Shown piece after piece: positions 29,281 through 38,829 of a DNA stretch of 64,000 bases. The stretch covers positions 372,001 to 436,000 of the forward strand of contig JAHDYR010000012.1 of NCBI GenBank assembly GCA_019828565.1, written 5' to 3'. Positions within the stretch are counted from its first letter, which is position 1; every line of letters starts with the position of its first letter. A model generated the notes under the pieces. That model saw nothing but the letters and a program-made list of their open reading frames with translations, was not told the DNA's origin and did not search any database. The position numbers and the translations under genes are program-made. Origin of the DNA: Carpediemonas membranifera. Taxonomy: Eukaryota; Fornicata.

Positions 29281-29958
29281 GGGCAGCAGTGTGTGTATTA
29301 GGCGTTGAGTAGGCTAGCTAAGTTGTAAAAGGTCCGGGAATGAGTGTCGCCGTGAATAAGGATGTTGGCAACAACTTTGGAGCACTTCTGTATCGTCATA
29401 ATGCGAGCAGCACTCGACCAGGGCACCCGGGGTGCTGAGGGTCGGAGGGTCCCGCGGGGACCGCGGGCCGGAGACTATTGATCGTTGGATTGATTCGACC
29501 AGATGTGCAGGATATGGCAGAATTCGAAAGATGCCCGAAGAAGACACGGGCACGCCCAAGGCAGAGGGTCCCGAACGACGGACCTGCCTCGACTCGCGAG
29601 GAACGCGGGAAACGAAAGAAGACGCTGAATATTTACGCGGAGAGACAGGAAATCCGAGTAAATATTATTCCCCCCCCATTTGGATATGTTAGGATGCTAG
29701 GATACTCTAGCATGGCAAAAGGGTTTCCGGGTCGCTTCGTGTCTGTCCGAGTGGTCTTCACGTCGTCGACATAGCGTGCGCCCGGTTATGGTTATCGCAG
29801 CGTTGCTAAATCCAGTGTCCCGCGGTAATCGCGACCCCGGAGCCTAAACCTGCACATTTTTGGTTAAACTTCGATTTTTATTCTTAAAATGTGTGCCGGG
29901 GAGACAGACCCAGACCATCCAAAGGACCGCCCAACGAGCCCACAGCGGATGAGCACGA
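29281..29958. other. Intergenic stretch, 680 bp, nothing assigned
   Basis: No coding frame is convincing. A GC hairpin (stem GGTCCC/GGGACC) occurs near 29448-29463 and TGTAAA at 29324-29329 after OTU1. No tRNA or rRNA is seen. Confidence 0.45.
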
Positions 29959-32007
29959 TTACTGCAACCCACAGCAGATGTCGGCCAACGTCCCGGCGTC
30001 GACCTGCTCCCACGCCGGGTCCAGCCGGTCGGTGGCGGTGCACACGAAGCGGCGGGCCTGACTGATATCCGGTACTGGCCGAGTAACCCTCACGATGACG
30101 TCGGACTCAATGGGGCAGTCCCCGAGGACGGCGACACGGGGCGGAAAGATGGTCGGGATGTCGTCCACGGTCGTGTATCCCATGAAGTTGTCTCCTGGTG
30201 TCATCTCCGGCAGGCGCCACACTCTGTGCCGCGCCATCGCCGGGTCCCGCCTGATCTGGGCCATGCTGTCACCCCACAGCGCGCCCTCGTCGACGACCAC
30301 GGCGTTCACCCGGCGGGGGCGGGGCGGGTGCTCGGGACTGCCGACTAGTGCCCCCAACTGGGCCAGCTGCTCTACTACCCGTGTGACCCGGGGCGTGTCG
30401 GGTGTGCCGACCACCGTCACGGCCACGGCGGAGAAGTCAAGGCATGGGGCCGGGTTTGGACGGTAGTACAGCACCAAGGGACCGGTCAGCAGGGGGCCGG
30501 GGGACTGCACCGCCCTGAACCTCATGGGGCGGCGGATGGCGTCGTACACGGCTTGGCTGACGAAGGCGAATTCGAGCTCGGGAGTTCTGGCGACAAGACC
30601 TATGGGGTCAGCGAGCCTCGTGACGCCCCTTATCTCCTCCCAGTGCGGCGGCACGACCTTCGCGTCGTTCGCCATGACCCCCGCCTCGACCATACCGGCC
30701 ATCACCTGCTGAAGGAGGTCTGCCGCGGTCAGGTCGGACAACACCGTCAGGGCCCCGGGGAGCTGCGTCTGGGGGAGGTTCAGGTCGGCCCCGTGCAGGG
30801 CGAGGTCGGCGCCCCGACCGGAGAGCCTCACAGCCCACCGGCGGACCGGGGCCTGCTTCCGGGCTGGCCTGATCGCCCAGTCGGCGGCTTGGGTGATCGG
30901 CCGGTACCCAGTGTACTCCGGCTGACTCCGGACCATATCTAGCATGATCCTGGCGGCCAGAGCAGGTGTGGCGCCGTGCTGGGCGAAGGGGAGGTCGACC
31001 TGGGGATGAAGCCCCAGCCCGCCGAGCACGAGGTCGGGGTGGTCCCGCAGGAAGGCCGCGTCCCTCTCCTCCCAGCCGGCCAGAGCCTCCCGTATGCCCA
31101 GGCGCCACAGTGTCCTTAAAGTGCACGCTGGACAATACTGGACGAGTGTGGGATGCCCCTTGAGCTGGCGGGGGACCTTGAGACACCCGACTCGGTCCGC
31201 ACATGAGATGTGGAAGGTCGCATCGCACGCCGGGTCGGTGCACGCGGCCGTGGCGCCATCTGGCCTGTTGCAGACGCAGCACGGCTTACCGCTTCCAGCC
31301 CCAGCCAAGAGAAAACCGTCTGGGGCGCGGTACGGCCGGCCCCGGGCGACATCGCGGACACAGGCGAAGTGGGCGTATGTCCCGGTTGTTGTCAGCTTCT
31401 TGGCGCCTCCGGCACAGGGGCAGAGGCCGCATGGGGGTACGGCCGCCGGCCGGGGCGAGTTTACCATGTTGCCCGCAGCACGGCACGCGTCGCAGTACCA
31501 GTATTCCGCGGCCGCGTCGTCGTCTCCGATGCCATAGCAGGATTTGTGGACGACGAGGCCGCAGCCGGGCCCGTCGCAGAAGATGAAGTGGTCGTCGGCG
31601 TCGGCCTCGTCGGACAGGCAGATATCGCACACCTCCTGCTCTGTAATGATCACATCGTCGTCGGTAAGGGCGTCACAGCTCGCGCTATGGACGCGGGCAC
31701 GCTTCTGGGTGCCGTGTGAGAGGAAGGTATTCCGCGAAGCGTGTGCGGCACAAAAGAATGGGCTTTGGTCCTTTTTGATCACGAGAGCGTCGTCTAGATC
31801 CTTCAAAAGATGGACATTGCGGTTGCATCCCTGGTAGGAGCAGCCGTGGCAGTGCAGGGAGTGGTGGTCGTCGTTTCTGGCTTGCTGATCATCCTCCAGG
31901 CATTTTGTGTGCAGGAACTGCCCGCATACATTGCATTTTATGGTGGATTCATCGTTGTCATTGGCAGAGGCGTCGATCTCTTCACCGCAGAGGGCACACA
32001 AGGACAT
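29959..32007 (-). CDS. PHD-finger chromatin protein with PZP-like module
   Basis: 682 residues. An N-terminal zinc module (CALCGEEID, CNVCGQFLHTKC, CHGCSYQGC, FFCAAH) precedes a PHD finger (CDICLSDEADADDHFIFCDG, then VVHKSCYG, WYCDAC). A zinc knuckle (CGLCPCAGG...HFACV) and an extended PHD (CCVCNRPDGATAACTDPAC, FHISCA, YCPAC) follow. That order is the PZP module of BRPF/JADE/AF10-type readers of unmodified histone H3. The C-terminal 350 residues have no recognised acetyltransferase or bromodomain. The ATG at 32007 opens the first zinc module. It likely recruits a histone-modifying complex. Confidence 0.82.
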   Translation of the reverse strand: MSLCALCGEEIDASANDNDESTIKCNVCGQFLHTKCLEDDQQARNDDHHSLHCHGCSYQGCNRNVHLLKDLDDALVIKKDQSPFFCAAHASRNTFLSHGTQKRARVHSASCDALTDDDVIITEQEVCDICLSDEADADDHFIFCDGPGCGLVVHKSCYGIGDDDAAAEYWYCDACRAAGNMVNSPRPAAVPPCGLCPCAGGAKKLTTTGTYAHFACVRDVARGRPYRAPDGFLLAGAGSGKPCCVCNRPDGATAACTDPACDATFHISCADRVGCLKVPRQLKGHPTLVQYCPACTLRTLWRLGIREALAGWEERDAAFLRDHPDLVLGGLGLHPQVDLPFAQHGATPALAARIMLDMVRSQPEYTGYRPITQAADWAIRPARKQAPVRRWAVRLSGRGADLALHGADLNLPQTQLPGALTVLSDLTAADLLQQVMAGMVEAGVMANDAKVVPPHWEEIRGVTRLADPIGLVARTPELEFAFVSQAVYDAIRRPMRFRAVQSPGPLLTGPLVLYYRPNPAPCLDFSAVAVTVVGTPDTPRVTRVVEQLAQLGALVGSPEHPPRPRRVNAVVVDEGALWGDSMAQIRRDPAMARHRVWRLPEMTPGDNFMGYTTVDDIPTIFPPRVAVLGDCPIESDVIVRVTRPVPDISQARRFVCTATDRLDPAWEQVDAGTLADICCGLQ

Positions 32008-32141
32008 CGACCCCCGACTCGAAGTGAGCCGCTGACCCGGAGTGCCCTGGATACGGAGTGGGAGAGTTCGTCTGCACACAGCCCTGGGACGCGCTCAAAG
32101 GTCCGGCACCCTGGTGCAGATTATGCTTCATCAAACAACCA

Positions 32142-34265
32142 ATGGGCGATGCACGGCTAACGGCCGCGTTATTGCTGCTATTGACCATATGCACGATACT
32201 TACAGATAACGTTGCATACGCGTATAATCCGATCAATGCGACATTAACCCCCTCGCCATCACAATCGGGCCAGCAGTTTGGCTGGGACATTGCCCTCGCG
32301 AATGAGGGCAAGACGGCCGTGATTTCCGCCCCCTCTCGGGACAACTTGAAGGGGGCCGTCTTTGTCTACGAGTACAGCGCCGTCACGGCCTGGGAACAGC
32401 TCACCATTCTCGCCCCGGACGCCAGCACCGTGCATTACTTCGGGACGTCCGTGGCGGCTGACGGCGACACCATTGCAGTGGGTGCGCCCTACTACAACAG
32501 CACCCACGGCGCGGTCTTCGTGTTTGTCCGCACCGGTGAGTCGTACGCCCTCGAGCAGGCCATCGCCCGCCCCATAGCCGGGTTCGGGGTCGAGGTGTCC
32601 TTGTCCGGCGACACCATAGCCGTAGGACCGGCTTTAAACGACGATGACGTCGCCGCAGTGGTCTTCGCCCGCTCCGGTTCGTCATGGTCGCACCAGCAGA
32701 CCCTCACAGCCTCAGTGACGTCCGAGGCCGCCGACGACTGCTTTATCACGGCCCTGGACGGCGACATCCTTGCCGTCAGCTTCTACGCTGCGGGCGCCAT
32801 CTTCATTTTCACCCGGTCAGCGTCAACGTGGACACTGACGCAGACTCTCGCCGGGCCGACGGGCGTTGGGGAGAGCCTGGCCATCAGCAGGGGCGGGGAC
32901 CTCATCGCTGCGGGCTATGATGACTACAGCGACCAGGCCGGCGCCGTCTACGTCTACAGGCGGCAGTCGGGGTCCTACGCCCTCGACGCCAAGCTCTATG
33001 CGAGCGACTCGACGCACGACTATCTCTTCGGCGACTCTGTATCAACTGACGGCGAGTTCGTGGCCGTCGGGTCCCGATGGGCCGACGCCCCTCACCTCGC
33101 CTCGGGGGCTGGCTACCTCTTCCACCGTAACGCCACGACGGGTGAGTGGGCCCAGCAGGGTCGCTTTGTCCCCGGTCGACTGGGCGATAACTCCCAGTTC
33201 GGCTACGGTGTCGCAGTTCAGGGGCGGACCGTGGTCGGCACCAAGTGGGAGAGGGCCGTGGTGTACAACACCGACACCATCACATCTTTTGATGACAGGC
33301 CTGAGCCGAGCTACATGTTCTACGTCATCGTCGGCATCATCGTGGCCAGTGCCGCCGTCACGGCCGCCGCTCTGCTCAGTCTCGCCGTCGCCGCGGTCAT
33401 CCTCTACACCGTCCTGGCGAAGAGCCGGGGCCGCACCACCCTCGACGCCCAGGCGCTCGACGCCATCATCTTCGGCGATGACACAAAGGTGCACCTGCTG
33501 CGGGCGTTCGACCCCAGCACCGTCCACGTCCACCGGGAGTCCGGGTTCCGGGGCGAGGGTGTCCATGGGACGGTCTACGAGTGCAGGGTCGACGACATAG
33601 ACGACCTCTGCGCCTTCAAGGAGATGACCCTCACCCCGGAGGCCCGCCGCACCACTGAGGGGCTCGTCGGGTACTTGGAGAAACTCTCCCTGGCCGACGT
33701 CCACGGTGTGTGTCGCGTGCACGGCGTCGTGATGTCTGACACCACGCTGGGTGTGGTCACAGATCTCGCGGATCGAACTATGCTGGATCTCCTAGATTCG
33801 GGTGAGATCCCCACCGACTGGCCAGGTCGCTGGGCACTGTCCCGCGAGATCGCCCAGGCGGTGGCAGGGCTCCACGACCACAGCATCATCCACGGTAACC
33901 TCAAGGAGACTAATGTGCAGTTTAAGGATGGTCGAGTCCTTCTGACGGACGCCGGGCTGGCGGACTTCAGCAAGACGGGCTTCCTGGCCAGCGAGACTCC
34001 GGACGCGACCCGGCAGGCCCGGGATGTGGAGGATCTCGGGCAGCTCCTCGGCCTGATCAGCGGCGGGGAGCGGGGCGCCCTCGGCCCTGTAGCCCTGCCC
34101 GACGACATACCTGAGGGTTGGCGGGTGCTCCTCGAGGAGTGTGCAAGCGACAACGTGTGGCAGCGGCCGAGTGCGGCAGACGTTGTTGCTCGGGTCGACC
34201 AGTTGGTGTCGGCGGCCGAGATGGAGGGCCCCGTGGATGGCGCGGAGATCGCGTATCTGTTTTAG
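32142..34265 (+). CDS. Receptor with FG-GAP-like propeller and predicted pseudokinase
   Basis: 707 residues from the ATG at 32142, which directly precedes a signal peptide (LTAALLLLLTICTILT). Residues 30-380 contain about six FG-GAP/integrin-like blades (FGTSVAADGDTIAVGAPYY, GAVFVFVR). One transmembrane helix spans about 391-420. The cytoplasmic kinase-like domain keeps a glycine loop (FRGEGVHGTVYEC) and Lys in AFKEM, but the catalytic loop is HGNLKETN (Asn for the catalytic Asp) and DFG is DAG. I therefore predict no phosphotransfer. The extracellular propeller may bind a ligand or surface. Such receptor kinases are uncommon outside plants, animals and some protists. Confidence 0.72.
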   Translation: MGDARLTAALLLLLTICTILTDNVAYAYNPINATLTPSPSQSGQQFGWDIALANEGKTAVISAPSRDNLKGAVFVYEYSAVTAWEQLTILAPDASTVHYFGTSVAADGDTIAVGAPYYNSTHGAVFVFVRTGESYALEQAIARPIAGFGVEVSLSGDTIAVGPALNDDDVAAVVFARSGSSWSHQQTLTASVTSEAADDCFITALDGDILAVSFYAAGAIFIFTRSASTWTLTQTLAGPTGVGESLAISRGGDLIAAGYDDYSDQAGAVYVYRRQSGSYALDAKLYASDSTHDYLFGDSVSTDGEFVAVGSRWADAPHLASGAGYLFHRNATTGEWAQQGRFVPGRLGDNSQFGYGVAVQGRTVVGTKWERAVVYNTDTITSFDDRPEPSYMFYVIVGIIVASAAVTAAALLSLAVAAVILYTVLAKSRGRTTLDAQALDAIIFGDDTKVHLLRAFDPSTVHVHRESGFRGEGVHGTVYECRVDDIDDLCAFKEMTLTPEARRTTEGLVGYLEKLSLADVHGVCRVHGVVMSDTTLGVVTDLADRTMLDLLDSGEIPTDWPGRWALSREIAQAVAGLHDHSIIHGNLKETNVQFKDGRVLLTDAGLADFSKTGFLASETPDATRQARDVEDLGQLLGLISGGERGALGPVALPDDIPEGWRVLLEECASDNVWQRPSAADVVARVDQLVSAAEMEGPVDGAEIAYLF

Positions 34266-34412
34266 TGTTCGGTAAATTATTCGCTCGGGTGCGTGCTTCG
34301 GCAAAGGTGTGCGTGGGTGATGGAATACGTTCGTGTTGCGCAGTATAAACACATTGTTCGAACCTCCAGACAGGGCCTGAAAGGAACGATCAAAGTGCCA
34401 AACTGTACAACA
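34266..34412 (-). ncRNA. Candidate omega-RNA region 3' of Fanzor
   Basis: In known Fanzor loci the guide RNA overlaps the end of the gene and the adjacent non-coding element end. Here that would be the 147 bp between the receptor stop and the Fanzor stop, including the left repeat. No structure has been calculated; location is inferred from family precedent only. Confidence 0.25.
34333..34358. repeat. 26-bp direct repeat, left copy, flanking the Fanzor locus
   Basis: Identical over 26 bp to 35908-35933 in the same orientation; core GTTGCGCAGTATAAACACAT. It lies 68 bp after the receptor-pseudokinase stop and 55 bp outside the Fanzor stop. It is a candidate element end or target duplication. 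Confidence 0.75.
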
Positions 34413-35345
34413 TCATCCGTCCGTAGACGAATGTTGGCGGTTAGCCAATTGATGATACTGGAATGATGTTGGAAGGCGCGGAATCAATGTGCGACTGAAC
34501 GGAGAGCCACTGAGCTCATCTTCCGTGGCAAGAGAACGCCACAGGATGTTCTCTGCAGCACTCTTGTCCCGATGATCAACATTCAGAGCATCAGGAACTG
34601 TTGCGCGCCACTGAGCACCACGGCACTGTGGATTTTCGCAGAGCATCACACGATGTGGGTGAACGTGCTGGTCATCACGCGGACGAACTCGCTTGTAGGG
34701 GGCGTGGCAGTGAGGGCAGACGACGGTGGTGCGGTCCTCGTTAACCATGTTAAGATCGACGACAATGTTATACCTCTTGAGAATGGGTACTACCTCTCTC
34801 GCGAACTTTCGATATGGCGCGCAAGGAATGAACATACCAGCAGGCGTGGTGAATCTCGAGCTCCCGTAGAAGACTTTCAGGCGAATGGGGGTGGCGATGG
34901 GATGGTGGCGACGCCAACCGAACTCCCGAGCCAACTGTTGGCCGCAGCGGGCGAAGTGCTTCTGGCGAAGGATGTGGTTCGCAACGCGCACTCGGCGGAA
35001 AGACTTACGCATTCCAGCCTCGAAAATGTCGTTCGCGTTGTCCAGCACAAACCTAATAGAGTTGTTGATACTCACTAGTCTTGTGCTCTTGAACGACGCG
35101 GCCGTCATATCAAAGCCGAAACTTGGCGTCTTAGTGTATCCGCACTTTGGAAGGACGCCGGAGCTGGTGGTGCCATCGGGGTGCCTGATGTAATACCCTC
35201 CGATGGACCTCGCGCCCGGGTCGAACCCCATGAGGTGGGCATCAGGATCCGGCGCGGACGGAGCCTCGGCATTATTTTCTCCGAGTCGCGGGCGCTCTTT
35301 TCTCCCGCCCTTTCGCTCGCTTTCGAACAGGCATGCTCGCATCAT
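34413..35345 (-). CDS. Fanzor (TnpB-like RNA-guided nuclease), RuvC and zinc-finger half
   Basis: 310 residues. The frame holds the RuvC-I motif MGFDPGARS (Asp42), RuvC-II VNEDRTTVVCPHC (Glu203), a zinc finger with Cys210/Cys213 and Cys236/Cys241, and RuvC-III HRDKSAAENIL (Asp260). The order and spacing are those of eukaryotic Fanzor proteins, relatives of TnpB that use an omega RNA to cut DNA. The N-terminal half lies in the +1-shifted frame at 35346-35703, so the gene is split by a frameshift. The ATG at 35345 is probably internal. It is flanked by a 26-bp direct repeat. Activity as a nuclease is inferred; the break suggests decay or a sequencing error. Confidence 0.85.
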   Translation of the reverse strand: MMRACLFESERKGGRKERPRLGENNAEAPSAPDPDAHLMGFDPGARSIGGYYIRHPDGTTSSGVLPKCGYTKTPSFGFDMTAASFKSTRLVSINNSIRFVLDNANDIFEAGMRKSFRRVRVANHILRQKHFARCGQQLAREFGWRRHHPIATPIRLKVFYGSSRFTTPAGMFIPCAPYRKFAREVVPILKRYNIVVDLNMVNEDRTTVVCPHCHAPYKRVRPRDDQHVHPHRVMLCENPQCRGAQWRATVPDALNVDHRDKSAAENILWRSLATEDELSGSPFSRTLIPRLPTSFQYHQLANRQHSSTDG

Positions 35346-35703
35346 GTTGTGGCCGATAGCGGCCGAAGCCTCTCTTAATAGTCACCGCCACACAGACCCC
35401 ATCGGTGCTCAGGCTGAGCAGACGGCCCATTGACCTGGGGTTGTCCCGGTAGCGTCTTTTCTGCTCTTCTGTCAACGGTTGGGTGGCGTGTGGGAGTGTG
35501 GGATTAATTCCCACACGATGACAGAAATTATCATTCAGTAGGCCCATCGTGTCACCGTAGGCCATGAAGCCCGGTCGGACGGGGGCCATGGGCACGATCG
35601 GCACGAGGCGAGGCTGGCGGAGCGACATCGAGTACTCCCCGTTGAAGTGGCTGATGAGGCCACTCAACGTCTCCACTCCGTCTGCAATTGCCCAGACGCA
35701 CAC
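35272..35703 (-). pseudogene. Fanzor N-terminal segment in shifted frame
   Basis: 144 codons, open but without an ATG before SMSLRQ (the frame's first codon is GTG). It contains LLSLSTDGVCVAVTIKRG, the segment that precedes the first RuvC motif in Fanzor proteins. It overlaps the next frame by 74 nt, so the two halves need one frame change somewhere in 35275-35345. An in-frame TAA at 35728-35730 blocks the reading further upstream. The N-terminal part is therefore shorter than in full-length Fanzors, suggesting truncation. Confidence 0.65.
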
Positions 35704-35907
35704 ATATAGAGCCGACGATGAACACCATTACCAGCCTATACAAGTGTAGAAGTGAATTTAATGTGGAATAGAAGACAATGAGACGACGTGTGAGCGATTG
35801 TGATGTTTGCAGCTGTGCTGACGTCCACGAAGAAGACGCTTTGTGGAAGCCCTGGAGAAGACGATCTCCCTACCGACTTAAGACGTGAGTAGGAGGGAGA
35901 CAGGGCA

Positions 35908-35933
35908 GTGTTGCGCAGTATAAACACATTGTT
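35908..35933. repeat. 26-bp direct repeat, right copy
   Basis: Identical to 34333-34358, 1575 bp to the left. It sits between the Fanzor 5' side and the PAS histidine kinase start (36019). With the left copy it delimits a roughly 1.6-kb unit. Confidence 0.75.
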
Positions 35934-36018
35934 TGACCCTTCAATAGCACAGTTCGTCTGGTCAAAAACTGCACTTGTCAACAGAGTGGGATGACAAGCA
36001 ACGCCAAACCGATAGTCG

Positions 36019-38829
36019 ATGGATGACGCTGGATCCGAACAAACACGGCTCATCGCATTGCTTGAGGCGCGGCAAACGGAAATTAGAGCGTTGAGAGCGG
36101 AGAACAGCGTCCTGATGATGGCGAACGAGGCTGTCAGGGCAGGTTTGATGAAGTCGAGCGCCCTTTTCCTGCAGATTAATTCAGTTGGTGACGTTCTTCT
36201 GTCGAACGACGCGTTCCAGACGGTGTACACCCCCGTCTCCACCAACGTGCTCACCACCGAGGGACTGTGCGACCTGACAGCTGCAAGGCCCTCGCGCCGC
36301 TTCACGACGTACGCGTGGCGCAATGGGACCAGGTTCGTGGTCTCCTGGGCAGCAGAGGCTACGTTCCGGGGCGATCATCTAACCAGGGTGACTCTGGTCG
36401 GGGTCATTCGGACTACGGAGGTGATGCCCCCGAGCACCAGCGGGAATATTCGCGTGTTTCACATGATGGACAACCTATCCTCCTCCTCGGGCTTCTGGCT
36501 GGCCGAGGTTGGGCCCCGACACCCTGCTGGCATCCGCATCCTCGTCATCACCCGACTGTTGAGCGAGTGGTTTGAACTGTCAACAGAGAGGTTTTGTGAC
36601 GCCAGTGGAGAGTCCTGGATGGCTGCGGTCGACCCTAACATGAGGGACACCGTGCGGGACGCCTTCTTCGCCCTCCTCCGTGACAACACCGCAGTATACG
36701 ACGAGACGTACCTCATTAGAGGGCTGAGGACCGGCACAGCGCGTTGGGTACGGGACCGTGCGGTCAAGAAGACGCACCACGGCGTGACCTACTGCTTTGG
36801 GGTCACAGAGGACGTTACAGACGAGGTGCTGGCCGACCGCCGCACCCGAGAACTCAACGCCATGCTCACCGTCATCCTGGAGAACCTGCCGGACATCATC
36901 ACAGTGTCAGATGTCAGCATGTTCCGGCGAACGGGCAGGTACCGCCGACTGTTCGTCAGCAGGTCGTGGGACACCGTTACAGGGCTGTCCTGCCCCGAAG
37001 CTGTGGGGGGTGGCGTCAGTGTAGAGGACATCAGACCATTTCTGGTCCCCGAGGAGGCGGATTGGTACATTGCCCGCCATACAGCTTTCCTAGAGGGGCG
37101 TGGGCATCTGAAGGACATCCACCACAGGTTTATTAACCCCAGGACGGGGGCCGTGAGGCACATGGTGATGAACGGCAGCCTCGTACGCGATGCTAGAGGC
37201 CGCCCCAGTCTGGCTATCATCGTGTCAAGCGATAGGACGGCAGAGGAGGAGACGATGGCGGCTTCCCGGGAGAGCCGCCTCATGTTCACCGCCATGTCCG
37301 GCGCCATCAATGACATCTGCTGCATCATAGAGCCCCCGCACGAGCCATACGCCCTCGACGAGGAGCCGGCAGTCTTCCCCGCGTTCAAACTGGTGACGGA
37401 AGGGGCGATGAAGTTGTTTGGGATCTCGCCTGAGTCCCTGAATGTTGATGCAAAGCTGTGGGTCGACACGATTGTCGACGAAGACAGAGTTAGGGTGCTG
37501 AGGTCTCTCCTGGCTTACGCCAACGACACTATCGTCAACCCTGGGTCAGCCAGACTCGACATCACCTTCACCATCGAGGTGGACGGCGAGAGGAAGTTTG
37601 TCGTGGCCCGTAACAGACCTAAGGTCAACCTGAGGGGTAAGGCAGTAGCTCTGGTGGGCACGTTTGCAGACCTCACCGCCCTCCATGTAGAGCAGAGGCG
37701 CCTGTCGCACGCTATCCAGCAGTTCGACGTCATCTCCGACCACATCGACTGTGTGTATTACCTCCTCGAGAGCAGGCCTGGGGCGACAGACTTCACTGCC
37801 CTTTACGTTCGTACCAGCCCCGTTACTTACTCGGATCAACAAGTACTACGAGACATTCACTGGGCGATCGCGGGAGGCGCTGTACGCAAGGGGGGCGGCA
37901 GAGTGGTGGTCGCTCATCCACCCTGAGGACAGGGCCCGGGCGACGGCCACGTTCCCCCAGTTCAGCACCAGGGAACGCAGGTACCGCCTGCTTCTCGACG
38001 ATGGCCGCGTCCGCTTTGTCCTCAATAGGCGAGTGCAGGTTAAGGAATCTGACGGCTTCATCCGGACCGCCGGAATTCTCGTCGACGTTACGGAGCTGGT
38101 GGAGTCCCAGCAGCGTAAGACCGAGGCCCAGGCCCAGATGCACAGGACGCAGCGGCTCGAGAGCCTCGGCGTCCTGGCGGGTGGCGTGGCGCATGAGTTC
38201 GGGAACGCCACGGCGGTTATCATGGGGAACGCGGACATGATCCTCGAGCTGGGGCCCAGCAACGAGAGGCTGAGGTTAGCCGTGGCAGCGATCATGGAGG
38301 CGTGCAGCAAGGCCAGCGCCTACACGGCCAAGCTGCTGGCTTACTCTGGCAAGGGCACGCTGAACGTCGCCGACGTCAACCTGACCCGGCTGGTGCGGGA
38401 CATGGCCGGCTTCATCGTGGCAAACCTGCCGTCGAACGTCGACGTCCATTTCGTCCTATTCCCGGAGAGCTCGCTGCCTGCAATCAGGGTGACGTACGCC
38501 AGCTGCAGCAGGTCATCAGCATTATCGGTGCAAACGGCATCGATGCGATCGGGTCCGACGCCGGCGTCCTGACTATCTCAACAGGCATCTTCGTCGGTGG
38601 GGAGACGTTCCAGCAGTGCGTCCACCTGACCATCGCGGACACAGGCGTGGGCATGGACCGGCAGACCCAAGCACGGCTCTTCCACCCCTTCTACACGACC
38701 AAGTCAACCGGCAAAGGGCTCGGCCTGGCTGCAGTCCAGGGCATCGTCACCAACCACGGCGGGACGCTCGAGGTCAAGTCGGCCCCGGGCAATGGTTCCG
38801 TCTTCTCAATACGCTTCCCAGTGGCGTGA
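36019..38829 (+). CDS. PAS-domain histidine kinase, broken by two frameshifts
   Basis: The first frame (36019-37829) starts with a short coiled coil and holds three or four PAS-like modules (RFVSWAAEATFRGDHLTRVT, RYRRLFVSRSWDTVTGLS, RHMVMNGSLVRDARG). A tandem TTACTTAC at 37823-37830 shifts it; dropping one TTAC gives the PAS-typical SPVTRINKYYETFTG. The second frame continues through HPEDR, a PAC motif and the HisKA box (LGVLAGGVAHEFGNA, His present). A missing G in the run at 38497-38499 moves to the third frame, which has the N-box region, DTGVGM, the F-box FHPFYTTK and STGKGLGLAAVQ. There is no receiver domain. Two independent breaks suggest a pseudogene or assembly errors. Histidine kinases are rare in metamonads. 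Confidence 0.75.

Noticed and set aside
29440-29470. GC hairpin as a terminator or ncRNA
   Set aside because: A single six-base stem in GC-rich DNA is likely by chance and no gene ends next to it.
30095-31719. Plus-strand frames opposite the PHD-finger gene
   Set aside because: All are antisense shadows with Arg/Pro/Gly bias; the minus strand has ordered zinc ligands.
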